Part shown: positions 46,008 through 54,952 of the stretch, in pieces
Layout: every line of letters starts with the position of its first letter
Numbering within the stretch: position 1 is the stretch's first letter
Assembly (NCBI RefSeq): GCF_003315205.1
Contig: NZ_QNRR01000001.1
Coordinates: 248,001 to 312,000 of the forward strand
Length of the DNA: 64,000 nt
Direction of reading: 5' to 3'
DNA from: Roseimicrobium gellanilyticum
GTDB taxonomy: Bacteria > Verrucomicrobiota > Verrucomicrobiia > Verrucomicrobiales > Verrucomicrobiaceae
Notes under the pieces: model-generated
What the model saw: the letters and a program-made list of their open reading frames with translations, nothing else
What the model was told of the DNA's origin: nothing
Database searches by the model: none
Program-made: the position numbers and the translations under genes

Positions 46008-46036
46008 AGTTTATGTTTTTTACAGCAATCTTGCAA
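46008..46036 (-). promoter_or_regulatory. Sigma-70-type promoter of the proline-rich lipoprotein gene
   Basis: On the minus strand TTGCAA (46036-46031) and TAAACT (46013-46008) are spaced by exactly 17 bases, in an AT-rich stretch, with the expected start of transcription about 20 bases before ATG 45981. Each hexamer matches the consensus at four of six positions. Confidence 0.5.
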
Positions 46037-46102
46037 GGCAAGTTAGAGAAAATTCTCAAAAAAGATTGTTCAGTGAGGCGGATTTTTTAGACCGATTGAC
46101 TC

Positions 46103-46543
46103 ATGAAGTGGCAGATCATCGTTGTAGGCAAGCCTTCCCTCCCTTGGGCCAAGCAGGGAATGGAGGACTATGCCGGGCGCCTTCGACACAAGGCCTCGGT
46201 GGAAATCGTCCATTTGCGGGAGGGGCCGTCCGCCCAAGTCGGGCAGAAAGCGCTGGAAGCCAGCGAAGGTGCCTGGCGCATTGTCCTCGACGAGAGGGGG
46301 AAACAGATGTCCAGTGTGGCTCTGGCGCAGTGGATAGAGAAGCAGGAGCTTTCCGGAAGGAAGCGCGTCTCTCTGTTGATTGGCGGGGCTGACGGCCACC
46401 CGCCGGAGGTGCGAAATGCGGCGGACGAGCTCTGGTCCCTCTCCGCCATGACCCTCCAGCACGAGTTGGCCCTCGTCGTGCTCATGGAGCAGATCTACCG
46501 TGCCATCAGCATCAATCGCGGGGAGCCTTACCATAGGGTGTGA
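46103..46543 (+). CDS. rlmH: 23S rRNA pseudouridine-1915 N3-methyltransferase RlmH
   Basis: 146 aa SPOUT-class methyltransferase acting on the 70S ribosome near the A-site of 23S rRNA. The match covers the whole family length: KWQIIVVGKPSLPWAKQGMEDYAGRL at the start, IVLDERGKQMSSVALAQWI, the SAM-binding loop LLIGGADGHPPEV, and the C-terminal signature MTLQHELALVVLMEQIYRA then GEPYHRV. Intact and typical. Divergent from the proline-rich lipoprotein gene across an AT-rich 121-base gap. In many genomes rlmH sits beside rsfS; here it stands alone. Confidence 0.97.
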   Translation: MKWQIIVVGKPSLPWAKQGMEDYAGRLRHKASVEIVHLREGPSAQVGQKALEASEGAWRIVLDERGKQMSSVALAQWIEKQELSGRKRVSLLIGGADGHPPEVRNAADELWSLSAMTLQHELALVVLMEQIYRAISINRGEPYHRV

Positions 46544-46558
46544 TACACCTGATTAATT

Positions 46559-46587
46559 TTCACAACGCGGGCGATGGTGGCTATAAT
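46559..46587 (+). promoter_or_regulatory. Near-consensus sigma-70 promoter of the PAS kinase gene
   Basis: TTCACA (46559-46564) and a perfect TATAAT (46582-46587) are separated by 17 bases. Transcription should start near 46594, leaving a leader of about 130 bases before ATG 46724. The whole gap after rlmH is AT-richer than its surroundings. It is the best consensus promoter I can see in the window. Confidence 0.75.
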
Positions 46588-46723
46588 ACTTGGCGTCACA
46601 TCCGGAAACCCGGAATCGATGGTAAAAATGTTTTTGAAAAAGAGTTCAGCGTCCGGCTTTTGTCTTGCTTGCGAAGCATGACAAAATTAATTATCACCCC
46701 TGAGATTCAGGGGAGCTTAAGCT

Positions 46724-49700
46724 ATGGGGAACAGCCAGTTTTCACTACTGCGTCACGTCATCGAAAGCCAGGCCGACCAGCCCGGAGAGACTCCTGCGTC
46801 ACCACCTCCCGCTCCTGACCTTTCGAGTTCGTTTCCGTCCGCCGGCACTCCGGTCATGCCTCATAGCAGTGCGGCGGATACGGTGGGTGCTGCACCGCGC
46901 GCCGCATTGGCTGGTCCAGCTCCACGCACGGCTGCCCACTCGGGGCACATGAAATTGCTGTTCGACAATGCGCCGGTTGCCATGGCCATGTTCGACACGG
47001 ACATGCGCTATCTCCTCGCCAACCGCCGTTGGCTGGAGGACTTCAAGCTTTCGAAAGTCGACGTCACCGGTCGCAGCCAGTACGACCTCTTCCCTTCCCT
47101 GCATCCCGGCTGGCGCCATGTGTACAATCGCGCTCTCGGCGGGCAGGTCGTGCGCAGCGATCGCGACGCCATCACGCAGGACGGCAAGCGTGTGGTCTAT
47201 CGCTGGGAGGTTCGCCCCTGGCGGCACATGGATACCACCATCGGTGGCGTCACCATTTCCTGCGAGCGTCTTTATCAAAGCGGCGCTCCTGCAGATGCGG
47301 TGGACAAGTCTGCCTCCCAGGAGGAAAGCCTTTGGAAGACGAAGATGCCGCTGCTTGCGCTCACCGCCACGGGGCGCATCCTGCGTGTGAGCGAGGGACT
47401 GGCGGGTACGATTCCCGATTGCTCGAAAGAAGAGGAACCCGTATTCTTCTGGGACGCTTTTGCGGAGCCGGAAATGCATCCTCCGGTGAGGCGTGCCACC
47501 CTCGTGGCTTTGGATGCGGTGTTGAGCAGCGGGGAATCGCAGGCTTCCATTTTCACCTATCCCATCCAGGAGAACGAAGACGTACTCGTCGCCTCTGCTC
47601 CCATCCAGTGGCTGGTGTCGAAGCTCCGCAGCGGATTGCCTGATGTGGAGGGAGATGTGGCGCTGGTAGTGGGCCTGCATGGAGCGGTGCCGGCTGCAAA
47701 GGTGGAGCCCGTCGCCGAGAATGCCGCAGCGCAGGGAGCAAGCAGCCAGGAATGGGATCAATTCACGGCGGAGATCGGCCGCCTCCGTCAGGCGCACAAG
47801 GAGGCGCTGGACGCTGCAGCTCTTTCCCGTCAGCGGGAGACCCGCCTGCGTGCCGTGCTGGAGCTCGCTCCGTGCGGACTCATGGTCATCGATGAGCACG
47901 CCTGTGCCATCTATCAGAATGCGCAGGTGCCCGGATTGCTGGGTCGCGTGGTGCCAGAGGGTCAGCCCATGCACGAGTGGCTGGCCGAGGGCGCGCGTGA
48001 TGAGCAGCATCGCGCAGAAAGCATCCGCCTCTGGACTGAGGAGATCTGGAGAAAGCGCAGCATCATTCCCATGCCCCTCACCGGCGCGGACGGACTCCAT
48101 CGCGAGGTGGAGATGCGCCCCGTGCCTCTTCCTGGTGGGGGACTCCTGCTCATGCTGCAGGATGTGACCGAGTCCCGCCGCAGCGAGGAAATGTTGCGCT
48201 CCACCGAGGCGAAGTTCCGCACGCTGGTGCATGAGAATCCGCTGCCGGTTGTGCTGGCAGACCGCTCCGGCGCAGTCTTCGACGTGAATCCCGCATGCGA
48301 GCAGTTGCTTGGCCACACGCGTGCTGAGATGCGCCGCATGCCCATCGAGCGCTGGCTGGACATGGAGAGCTTTTCGCGTCGTGCGGCTGTGTTGGAGGAG
48401 ATGACGAAGCGTGGTGAGCGCTACGCAGAGTTCCCCGTGCAGGTCATCCACGCGACAGAGTATGTCTTCCCCGTGCAGTTGCGTCTGGCGGTGGTGCCAG
48501 ACACGAGTGGCCAGCCGATGTTCACGCTGCACTTCTTCTCGCCGGTGCCTCAACTCGCAGCGAGCAGCCAGGTCGCACCCTCCGCTACTCCTGCAGCAGA
48601 GCCTGCCCACGAGTCGGCCTATCCCGCCCAGGTGGGTGAAGGCGAAGTGGAAGCTGCTGTCATGAAGACGTCCGCCGCGCTGGCTGACGCCGCAGCACGC
48701 ATGAAGGCTTTCGCGCCCACGCCGCTGGAGAAGGCTCCTGCGGACCCGGTGACTGAGGACAGCGTCGCTCCGCCGACGGTTGCCGAAGCGCCAGCGCCGC
48801 CTCTCTTTGCTGAAACGGCTCCGGTTCCCGATTCGCCCAGTGTGTCCGCATACGATCCGGTGCTGAGCGAACCGCCCCCTGCCACCGAGCAGGAGGCGAT
48901 GGCTCAGGATCCGTGGAGTGCGTCAACGGCAGTTCCTGCACCGGCGGAGTCGCATCGTGCCTTCGATCCCTGGAAAGCTTCCCAGCTGGCGGAGCCTGTC
49001 TCTCCGGCAGATCCTTGGAGCGCTCCGCAGGCCCAATCGTTTGCCTCCGCAGGGCTGGATCCCTGGGCGACGCCTGCACCTGCACCTCAGGTGGAACCTG
49101 AGCCTGCGACTGAAGTCAGCCAGCAGGCTGAATCCTTGTCGGAAACTATGCCAGCGGAAGCGGATATCCCCGTTTCCAGCGTCGAAGCCGCGCCTGCCGA
49201 GCCCGTGCCGCCCCCCGCTACTACACCAGTGCTGGAGGAGGCTGTCCCCATCGAGGAGATTCCCGCTTCCGTCCGTCCCGTCGCTCCTCTTGAAGAAGTG
49301 CGCGCCGTGGCTTTGCTCTCCACGGATTTTCACGGTCGCATCACGGCATGGACAAGCGAAGCCGAGACGCGCTTTGGTTTCTCACAAGTCGAAATGCTGG
49401 GACGCGGGTTGCACAGCCTGTTCCGTCCTTCGGATTCCACGGGGTTGCATATCGAAATCCTGGCACTGCCCGGGTGGGTATCAGCTTCTTCGTCCGCAGT
49501 GACGTGGAACTTTTTCCACAAGATGGAAGGACGTCAGGAGGCGACGTTCACGCTGATTCCTCTGGAGCAGGGTGGACTCGCCCTCATCATGCAGGAAGAA
49601 CAGCGTGTCGCCATCCCGCAGAGTGCGCCGGAACTTCAGCCGGAGACTTCTCCAGAGCCAGCGTCGATCGTGGAAGACGCGCCCGTGCAGATGGAAGTGG

Positions 49701-50944
49701 CTGAGCCCATCATCGCACCCCAGGAATTCTCGCACGCGGTCCCGTTTGAAGCACCGCCAGCACCTGCAAGCGAGCCGCCCGTTCCCGGGGTTGCGGTCGT
49801 GGAGACTGCGCCTGAGAACGCAGCGGAGCCGAAGATCGCCGAAGACGAAGCGATGGTGCCGCCGCCTCTCTTGCTCGACGAGCACGAGGCGCCTGAGGAG
49901 TGGCCGGCGGTGCCCGCGAACTTGCTGGATGAGAGTCTTGCTCCTTCGATCTCCGCCGCGACTCCTGTGCCTCTGGCCTTCATTGCGGAGACCTTTGTGC
50001 AGAAGACAGTCGTGCCGGACGCGCCGGTGGCCCCGCTGACGCTGGCCCCTCCGCAGCGTATGTTTGCAGACACACCTCCCGCGGCGCCCAAGCCCTTGAG
50101 CCTCGCGCCGCCGCAGTCCCTGTACAAGGACACGACTGCCGCAGCTTCCGTGGAGGCGGGATTGACCGTGGCATATCAGGCAGCTCCTGTTTCTCCTCCT
50201 GTTCCGGCTCCAACTCCCCAGTCAGAGCTGCCACCGGAGCTGCCGGCACCTGAGAGCGCGCCTCCAGCTCCCACAACGCCCCAGCAGCGTCCTTCGTTTG
50301 AGGAGCTGCAGCGCGAGCGCGTGCTTCTCGGCGAGACGCACCACCGGGTGAAGAATCACCTGCAGATCATCACGTCGATGCTCAATCTGCAGATGAGCAC
50401 GCTGCATAACGAAGAGGCTCGCGATGCCCTGCGCTCCAGCCAGAATCGCGTGCGTTCGATCGCGGCTCTGCACCAGCATCTTTATTTACTCACCACAGGT
50501 GAGACCGCGGACTTCCGCGCCTTTGCCACGGGACTCATCAGTCACCTGCGCGAGTGTTATCACGTTCCGTCGGATCGTGTGGTGCTTGGACTGGATATTC
50601 CCGAGCAGGCAATGCCCGATGAATGGCTCATGCCACTGGCCTTGGCGCTGAACGAGATGGTGTCCAATGCATTCAAGCATGCCTGGCCCGATGGACAGCC
50701 CGGCTTCATGCGCATCTGTCTCATGACTGGCAAGACCCCGGAAGGTACCCCGCACGGCCGGCTCACCGTGGCCGACGATGGCATCGGACTGCCTCCGGAT
50801 TTTGAGCAGCGCGACCATCTCGGCATGGGGATGAAGATCCTTCGCGTGTTTGCCGGCCAGTTGGGCGGTGAAGTACGCACCCGCACTGGCAATGCCCAGG
50901 GGCGCGGCGTGTCTTTCGACCTCGTGTTTCCCACGGCGCGGTAA
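46724..50944 (+). CDS. Soluble multi-PAS histidine kinase with long disordered linkers (HisKA_2 type)
   Basis: 1406 aa; start ATG 46724 has GGGGAG 8 bases upstream. PAS-like sensor domains lie at about 75-190 (LLFDNAPVAMAMFDTDMRYL), 374-480 (VLELAPCGLMVIDEHACAI), 495-600 (LVHENPLPVVLADRSGAVF) and 860-960 (LLSTDFHGRITAWTSEAETR). Two Ala/Pro/Glu-rich linkers of over 200 residues separate the third and fourth PAS and the fourth PAS from the kinase; the first has four DPW motifs. The kinase core is the HisKA_2 class: GETHHRVKNHLQIITSMLN (about 1203-1221) with the phospho-accepting histidine, and an ATPase domain with NEMVSNAFKHAWPDG and VADDGIGLPPDF. No membrane helix or neighbouring receiver gene. 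Confidence 0.92.
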   Translation: MGNSQFSLLRHVIESQADQPGETPASPPPAPDLSSSFPSAGTPVMPHSSAADTVGAAPRAALAGPAPRTAAHSGHMKLLFDNAPVAMAMFDTDMRYLLANRRWLEDFKLSKVDVTGRSQYDLFPSLHPGWRHVYNRALGGQVVRSDRDAITQDGKRVVYRWEVRPWRHMDTTIGGVTISCERLYQSGAPADAVDKSASQEESLWKTKMPLLALTATGRILRVSEGLAGTIPDCSKEEEPVFFWDAFAEPEMHPPVRRATLVALDAVLSSGESQASIFTYPIQENEDVLVASAPIQWLVSKLRSGLPDVEGDVALVVGLHGAVPAAKVEPVAENAAAQGASSQEWDQFTAEIGRLRQAHKEALDAAALSRQRETRLRAVLELAPCGLMVIDEHACAIYQNAQVPGLLGRVVPEGQPMHEWLAEGARDEQHRAESIRLWTEEIWRKRSIIPMPLTGADGLHREVEMRPVPLPGGGLLLMLQDVTESRRSEEMLRSTEAKFRTLVHENPLPVVLADRSGAVFDVNPACEQLLGHTRAEMRRMPIERWLDMESFSRRAAVLEEMTKRGERYAEFPVQVIHATEYVFPVQLRLAVVPDTSGQPMFTLHFFSPVPQLAASSQVAPSATPAAEPAHESAYPAQVGEGEVEAAVMKTSAALADAAARMKAFAPTPLEKAPADPVTEDSVAPPTVAEAPAPPLFAETAPVPDSPSVSAYDPVLSEPPPATEQEAMAQDPWSASTAVPAPAESHRAFDPWKASQLAEPVSPADPWSAPQAQSFASAGLDPWATPAPAPQVEPEPATEVSQQAESLSETMPAEADIPVSSVEAAPAEPVPPPATTPVLEEAVPIEEIPASVRPVAPLEEVRAVALLSTDFHGRITAWTSEAETRFGFSQVEMLGRGLHSLFRPSDSTGLHIEILALPGWVSASSSAVTWNFFHKMEGRQEATFTLIPLEQGGLALIMQEEQRVAIPQSAPELQPETSPEPASIVEDAPVQMEVAEPIIAPQEFSHAVPFEAPPAPASEPPVPGVAVVETAPENAAEPKIAEDEAMVPPPLLLDEHEAPEEWPAVPANLLDESLAPSISAATPVPLAFIAETFVQKTVVPDAPVAPLTLAPPQRMFADTPPAAPKPLSLAPPQSLYKDTTAAASVEAGLTVAYQAAPVSPPVPAPTPQSELPPELPAPESAPPAPTTPQQRPSFEELQRERVLLGETHHRVKNHLQIITSMLNLQMSTLHNEEARDALRSSQNRVRSIAALHQHLYLLTTGETADFRAFATGLISHLRECYHVPSDRVVLGLDIPEQAMPDEWLMPLALALNEMVSNAFKHAWPDGQPGFMRICLMTGKTPEGTPHGRLTVADDGIGLPPDFEQRDHLGMGMKILRVFAGQLGGEVRTRTGNAQGRGVSFDLVFPTAR

Positions 50945-51167
50945 GCCGCGATAAAGGCGAAGGCGCCTAAGCAAGTAACTGGCTGTTTCCTACAGTTGGT
51001 TCACTGGCGCTTCGCTGCTCTCGTAGCAGCCGGATGGCCGAGACCACCAGAGATCCTGTGTGAAGAGCACCAGGATGGGGAAAATGAAGACGAAAGGTGC
51101 TTGCAATTGTTTGGCAAAAGGACATGCACACACGCCTGTGCACAAGTGATCCTGCGGCTGTCTTGAG
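50945..51167. other. Gap between PAS kinase and MBOAT genes
   Basis: 223 bases without a gene. It contains an inverted repeat TGCACA-N6-TGTGCA (51125-51142) 25 bases before the MBOAT start, which might be an operator; a similar TGCACA-N8-TGTGCA occurs at 56489-56508. No clear promoter hexamers. Confidence 0.35.
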
Positions 51168-52375
51168 ATGCTTTTCCTCACCTATTGGTTCGTCATCTTT
51201 GCCGTGGCATTTTATGTCCTCTACTGGAGCATTCCCGTGGCCAGGGTCCGTGTGGGGTTGCTGCTGGTGGCATGCGTCGTATTCCACACGCATTTCGCGG
51301 GACCGGCTGGCGTGGTGCCCGTTTTGCTCCTGGGGCTGATCACGTATCTCGCGGCGCGCTCCCAGAACAAGAAAGCGTGCTTGGCGGCGATCGCGGTTTG
51401 TGCATTCGCGCTGGTCTTCTACAAGTATTCCAGTTTCATTCTCACGTCGGCGCTCTCACCCATCTCGCCTGAGATGGCAAAGACGGTCACAGAATGGGTG
51501 CAGGAGCACCTCCTTCCCGTAGCGCCACCTCTAGCCATCAGCTTCTTTGTCTTTGAGTTTGTGCATTATCTTTATGACGTCCGGAAGGGAACAGCGCCCC
51601 TGAAAAGCCCGGTGGAGTTTGGAGCCTTTGCCGTCTTCTGGCCCTCCATCGTCGCCGGCCCAATCAAGCGGTACGAGCAGTTCGTGCCAGCGATGCATGA
51701 AGGCGCGCGCAGCGTGAGCCAGCATGACGTGGCCATTGGACTCATCCGTGTCACGATCGGCCTCGTGAAGAAGTACGTGGCGGACAATCTCACCGCGTAC
51801 ATCACTTACTCAGTCTCTCTCTACGATACCCTTCCTTTGGCTACCCGGTGGTGGATTTTCATCGCGCTGGGATTGAGAATCCTCCTCGACTTCAGCGGCT
51901 ACAGTGACATGGCCATCGGCTTCGCCCGGATGATGGGCATCGCGTTGCCTGAAAACTTCCGGTGGCCCTACCTTGCTGCTAACATCAACGAGTTCTGGAG
52001 GCGCTGGCACATCTCCCTCAGCACCTGGTCCGTGACTACATCTACATCCCCATCGGTGGAAACAGGTTCGGAGTCGCTCGCAGGATCTTCAATGGGTTGG
52101 TTGCCTTTGCCCTCTGCGGTCTCTGGCATGGCGCCGCGTGGAACTTCGTGCTGTGGGGCCTCTACCATGGGGTGGGATTGGCCATCAGCGGAAACTACCG
52201 CACGTTGCTGGGGCGGCCGGGACGCATGCTCGCCTTCTGGCTTTCACGAAACCGGATTTTTGCCTGGCTCCTCACCATGATGTTTGTGCACGTAGGCTGG
52301 CTCTTGTTTTTTTATCCCATACCACAAGCCATGAAGATGTTCTGCGGACTCTTTGCAACTGGGGGAACTCCATGA
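51168..52375 (+). pseudogene. MBOAT-family O-acyltransferase (AlgI-like), frameshifted
   Basis: Membrane-bound O-acyltransferase that would move acetyl groups across the inner membrane onto a polysaccharide. The frame from ATG 51168 is normal through NEFWRRWHISLSTW (ending 52028), with typical IVAGPIKRYEQF and DFSGYSDMAIGFARMMGI. There one base is missing: the conserved continuation RDYIYIPIGGNRFG is found in the next frame from 52031 and runs to the stop at 52375. The catalytic histidine (CGLWHGAAWNFVLWG) lies after the break, so the product as sequenced would be inactive. Joined length would be about 402 aa. The stop overlaps the next gene (ATGA). Either a recent mutation or a sequencing error. 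Confidence 0.88.
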
Positions 52376-53603
52376 AACGACGCATCGAAACGGGTGCGAA
52401 TCCCTGCATCATCCCATGGGCTTTGTTCTTGGGAGTGGCATGCGGTTTTGTCGCCTGCTGCATGGCTGGCAGGAAGACAACCGAGATCCACCAGCTGACC
52501 GAGGTGAATCGGTTCCATCAGTTGATCACACCCGAGGCCTTGTTTTATCCCACGGCGTCACAGGTGAAACAGCTGGCTCTGTACCGTACGAAGAAGGCAA
52601 AGATCAATGTGATCATCGGGGGAGTTCCATTCTCAATGGTTCCGGTCAGCAGGCTCACGAGTTGTGGTCAGGCAAATTGGCCAGGCTGCTTGGCCCGGAG
52701 TACAAGGTTGTCAATTTGGGCTTCCGTGCGGCCACCATGGGAGAGGTGGGCGCTCTCGGTGCAGAAATGATCATGGACCGTCGCAAGGTGATTTTCATCA
52801 CCGACATGCGACCCGGTGGGAATCCTGCTCACCCTGACGGAGTCCGCTTCCGATACTTTTTTTGGGATGCCTGGTACAAGAAGCTGATTGATCGAAATAA
52901 CCTCGCACGCAACGCCAGCCTTGCAGAGACCCAGAACCTGCGCAGGGGGGATGTCACCTTTGCAGATTTGCGCGCCGGCGCCCGGCTCGACTCTCGGTTT
53001 TACTTCAATGACTTGTGGAACTCCCTGGCGTACCACCACGGGGGAACCATCTGGAACCGGATTCATTGCTCCAAGTCCTTCACACCATTGAAACTGTTGC
53101 CGGACAATGAGCCGCAGCCACCACCGCCGGATGTCCGGCATGCGAGCCCAGACTATCTGGCCACAATCGACCCGTGCGTGAAACGGTTGGATCCTTCAGG
53201 ACTGGAGAAGGAAGCTGATGGCCAGTGGACGGTGCCACCAGCCATGGTGCAACAGATCCAGAAAAAGTTGGAGGTTTCCCTGCCCAAAGATGAGTTGCGC
53301 CGTCGCACCATCGTCATTGAAACTACTTACGAACCTTTCGTCATGGCACGCATGCCGCCGGACCAACATCAGAAGCTGGCGGTTTTATCCAGTTGTACTG
53401 AAAAAGAAATCCAGGCGGCAGGGATGCGATGCTTGAATACTTTTGGAAAGTTCACTGACGAAGATTTCGCCGACCATGTGCACTTTACTGGGGCCGGTGG
53501 AGCAAAACTCGCTGCAGATCTCGCCCCTCTCGTTCGCGCCCTGGCCGCAGATCTCGGATACACAAAACAACAACAACAACCATCGGAGGGCCAAAAGAAG
53601 TAG
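52372..53603 (+). pseudogene. SGNH/GDSL-type hydrolase of the O-acetylation cassette, frameshifted
   Basis: ATG 52372 overlaps the MBOAT stop. The first frame gives an N-terminal membrane anchor (IIPWALFLGVACGFVACCM) and runs to INVIIGG. A run of five G at 52618-52622 appears to lack one base: adding a G restores the SGNH block I (IIGGSSILNGSGQQ), and the rest reads in the other frame to the stop at 53603, with the C-terminal catalytic block FADHVHFTGAGGAKLAADLAP. Joined length is about 410 aa. AlgJ/AlgX-like SGNH proteins act after an MBOAT to acetylate glycans in the periplasm. This is the second single-base lesion within 600 bases. Confidence 0.85.
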
Positions 53604-53732
53604 ATGTCCATGAAGAAGGCTCTCCGCATCCTGCTGTCATTCATCATTGGCTGTATCATTGGTGTCGTTGGCCACTACACATTGTACCGCATCGGCCTGC
53701 CGGTGGAGCCTTTCATCTACATGGCATTCTGA
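53604..53732 (+). CDS. 42-aa single-helix membrane protein at the end of the O-acetylation cassette
   Basis: MSMKKALRILLSFIIGCIIG begins a short protein with one membrane helix (about 7-25) and the C-terminal motif GLPVEPFIYMAF. ATG 53604 touches the previous stop (TAGATG) and GGAGGG lies about 18 bases upstream. Its intact frame and immediate contact suggest a real subunit. I recall similar tiny proteins next to MBOAT genes in other Verrucomicrobia, with no known role. A second ATG two codons in is also possible. Confidence 0.65.
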   Translation: MSMKKALRILLSFIIGCIIGVVGHYTLYRIGLPVEPFIYMAF

Positions 53733-53771
53733 TCCCGGGCCTCCTTTTCCTGGATGCCGTTCGAAGGCAGT

Positions 53772-54788
53772 TCATTCGGCCATGAGAAGGCCGGGCAGCT
53801 TTTTCACCGCGAACTGTTGCAGCATCTCCACCTGTGTTGACCAGTAGGCAGCGATGCTGTCTGGATCGGGCGTAGTTTCCGGAGCGCCGGACTCTCCATC
53901 GGCTGGGACGTCCGGCACTTCGATCATCAAGGGCTTGAGAGCTTCCAGAAGATCCGTGGAGCGTCCGGAGAGAAAGTCACTGAGCTGACAGGCCACTCCC
54001 ACGGCGTTGCCAGGAAATGGCAACCGCAGGTGAAGGGGAGCTGTGAAGTTCAGGAGTCCTGCCGGGTACTCCGAAAGGGGCAGCTGAGGGTGATGCAGCC
54101 GCATGACACATCGGCATAGGGCCGCATGGATGGAACGCGGCAGGGCGAATGCTGGTGAGGCATCGGGCGTGTGGGCCTCTGTCAGGAGATGCTGGGAAGC
54201 CTCTGCCGCAGAGTCATCCAGCAAAGGAAGTGGGGGATGCAGAGAACGCGCAGGCGCGTGGACAGGCGAAACGATGGTGGTCACAGAGGACTCATCGGAT
54301 GGCGCATCCACAGCAGGATTTCCCTCACGAGTCAGCGAGAGATGAAGGTGTTCACCTCTGACGGTGATGCGCAGATACCACGGCGGCGGTTGCCAGGTGC
54401 CGGCGCGGTTGAAGGGTGGGCGATGCTCAAGCAACAACACCCGCTCCAGTTCGATGGCGGCCCCGGCAGACTCGCAGGTCTGCCATTCGATTCGAGCGAT
54501 GCGGTGCACCAGACGCAGGATGCGGCGGGGATGCCTCTCTGGGCTCACGTGACGATAGGAGGTGACTCGTGCGCGGAGATTGAGCGACTGTCCGATGTAG
54601 AGCAGCTTTCCCGTGAGATCGTAGAAGAAGTAGACCCCGGGGCACTGGGGCAGTCCCGCGAAGACCTCCGCACCCACACGCGTGGTGATGGGATTGGTGA
54701 CCTGAAACAAGCGCATCTGACGTGGCCGCACTACAGAGGCGGACATTCCGGTCGCTATCTCGGTCGGATCTGGCGGCTTCATGCTCAC
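53772..54788 (-). CDS. GIY-YIG domain protein (UvrC/Cho N-terminal type) with long C-terminal extension
   Basis: 338 aa from GTG 54788, which has GGGAG 8 bases upstream; ATG 54782 is an alternative. Residues about 40-130 form a GIY-YIG nuclease domain: CPGVYFFYDLTGKLLYIGQS, the arginine in LNLRARVTSY, and the metal-binding glutamate in AAIELERVLLLEHRPPFNRAG. This is the UvrC/Cho type that cuts 3' to DNA damage, but the UvrC C-terminal RNase H-like domain is absent. The remaining 200 residues are not recognised. It might be a stand-alone repair or structure-specific nuclease. Not in an operon; the DNA before it contains a terminator for the next gene. Confidence 0.85.
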   Translation of the reverse strand: MSMKPPDPTEIATGMSASVVRPRQMRLFQVTNPITTRVGAEVFAGLPQCPGVYFFYDLTGKLLYIGQSLNLRARVTSYRHVSPERHPRRILRLVHRIARIEWQTCESAGAAIELERVLLLEHRPPFNRAGTWQPPPWYLRITVRGEHLHLSLTREGNPAVDAPSDESSVTTIVSPVHAPARSLHPPLPLLDDSAAEASQHLLTEAHTPDASPAFALPRSIHAALCRCVMRLHHPQLPLSEYPAGLLNFTAPLHLRLPFPGNAVGVACQLSDFLSGRSTDLLEALKPLMIEVPDVPADGESGAPETTPDPDSIAAYWSTQVEMLQQFAVKKLPGLLMAE

Positions 54789-54845
54789 GATGTGGACTCC
54801 CGTAGCTCGTCGGGAGAATCGTATGTTACCGCCGGGTCAAAAAGC

Positions 54846-54878
54846 AAGCGAGCGCGGACATCGCGTCCGTGCTCGCTT
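54846..54878 (-). terminator. Terminator of the small stress lipoprotein gene
   Basis: A 14-bp stem (54846-54859 with 54865-54878, one G-T pair, five-base loop) lies 75 bases after the stop at 54953. On the minus strand the stem is followed by a TTTTT run (54839-54843), as expected of a Rho-independent terminator ending the minus-strand stress genes. Confidence 0.8.
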
Positions 54879-54952
54879 TGAGTTCCTCAAGGGAGGCGGA
54901 GACCGGTTTCAGTCTGTCCGTCTCCTATCTCCGGTGAAAAGGAATGCGAATG

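Noticed and set aside
46540-46818. Open frame of 92 codons in the leader of the PAS kinase
   Set aside because: It spans the promoter and continues into the kinase gene in a wrong frame, with no family resemblance.
46799-48610. A 603-codon minus-strand open frame inside the PAS kinase gene
   Set aside because: Antisense shadow of an intact, recognisable kinase; the translation is rich in His, Arg and Gln and has no motif.
52000-52640. Programmed ribosomal frameshifting in the MBOAT or SGNH genes
   Set aside because: The MBOAT break shows no slippery heptamer, and the G-run in the SGNH gene is not in the X-XXY-YYZ arrangement for the incoming frame. Simple one-base loss explains both better.
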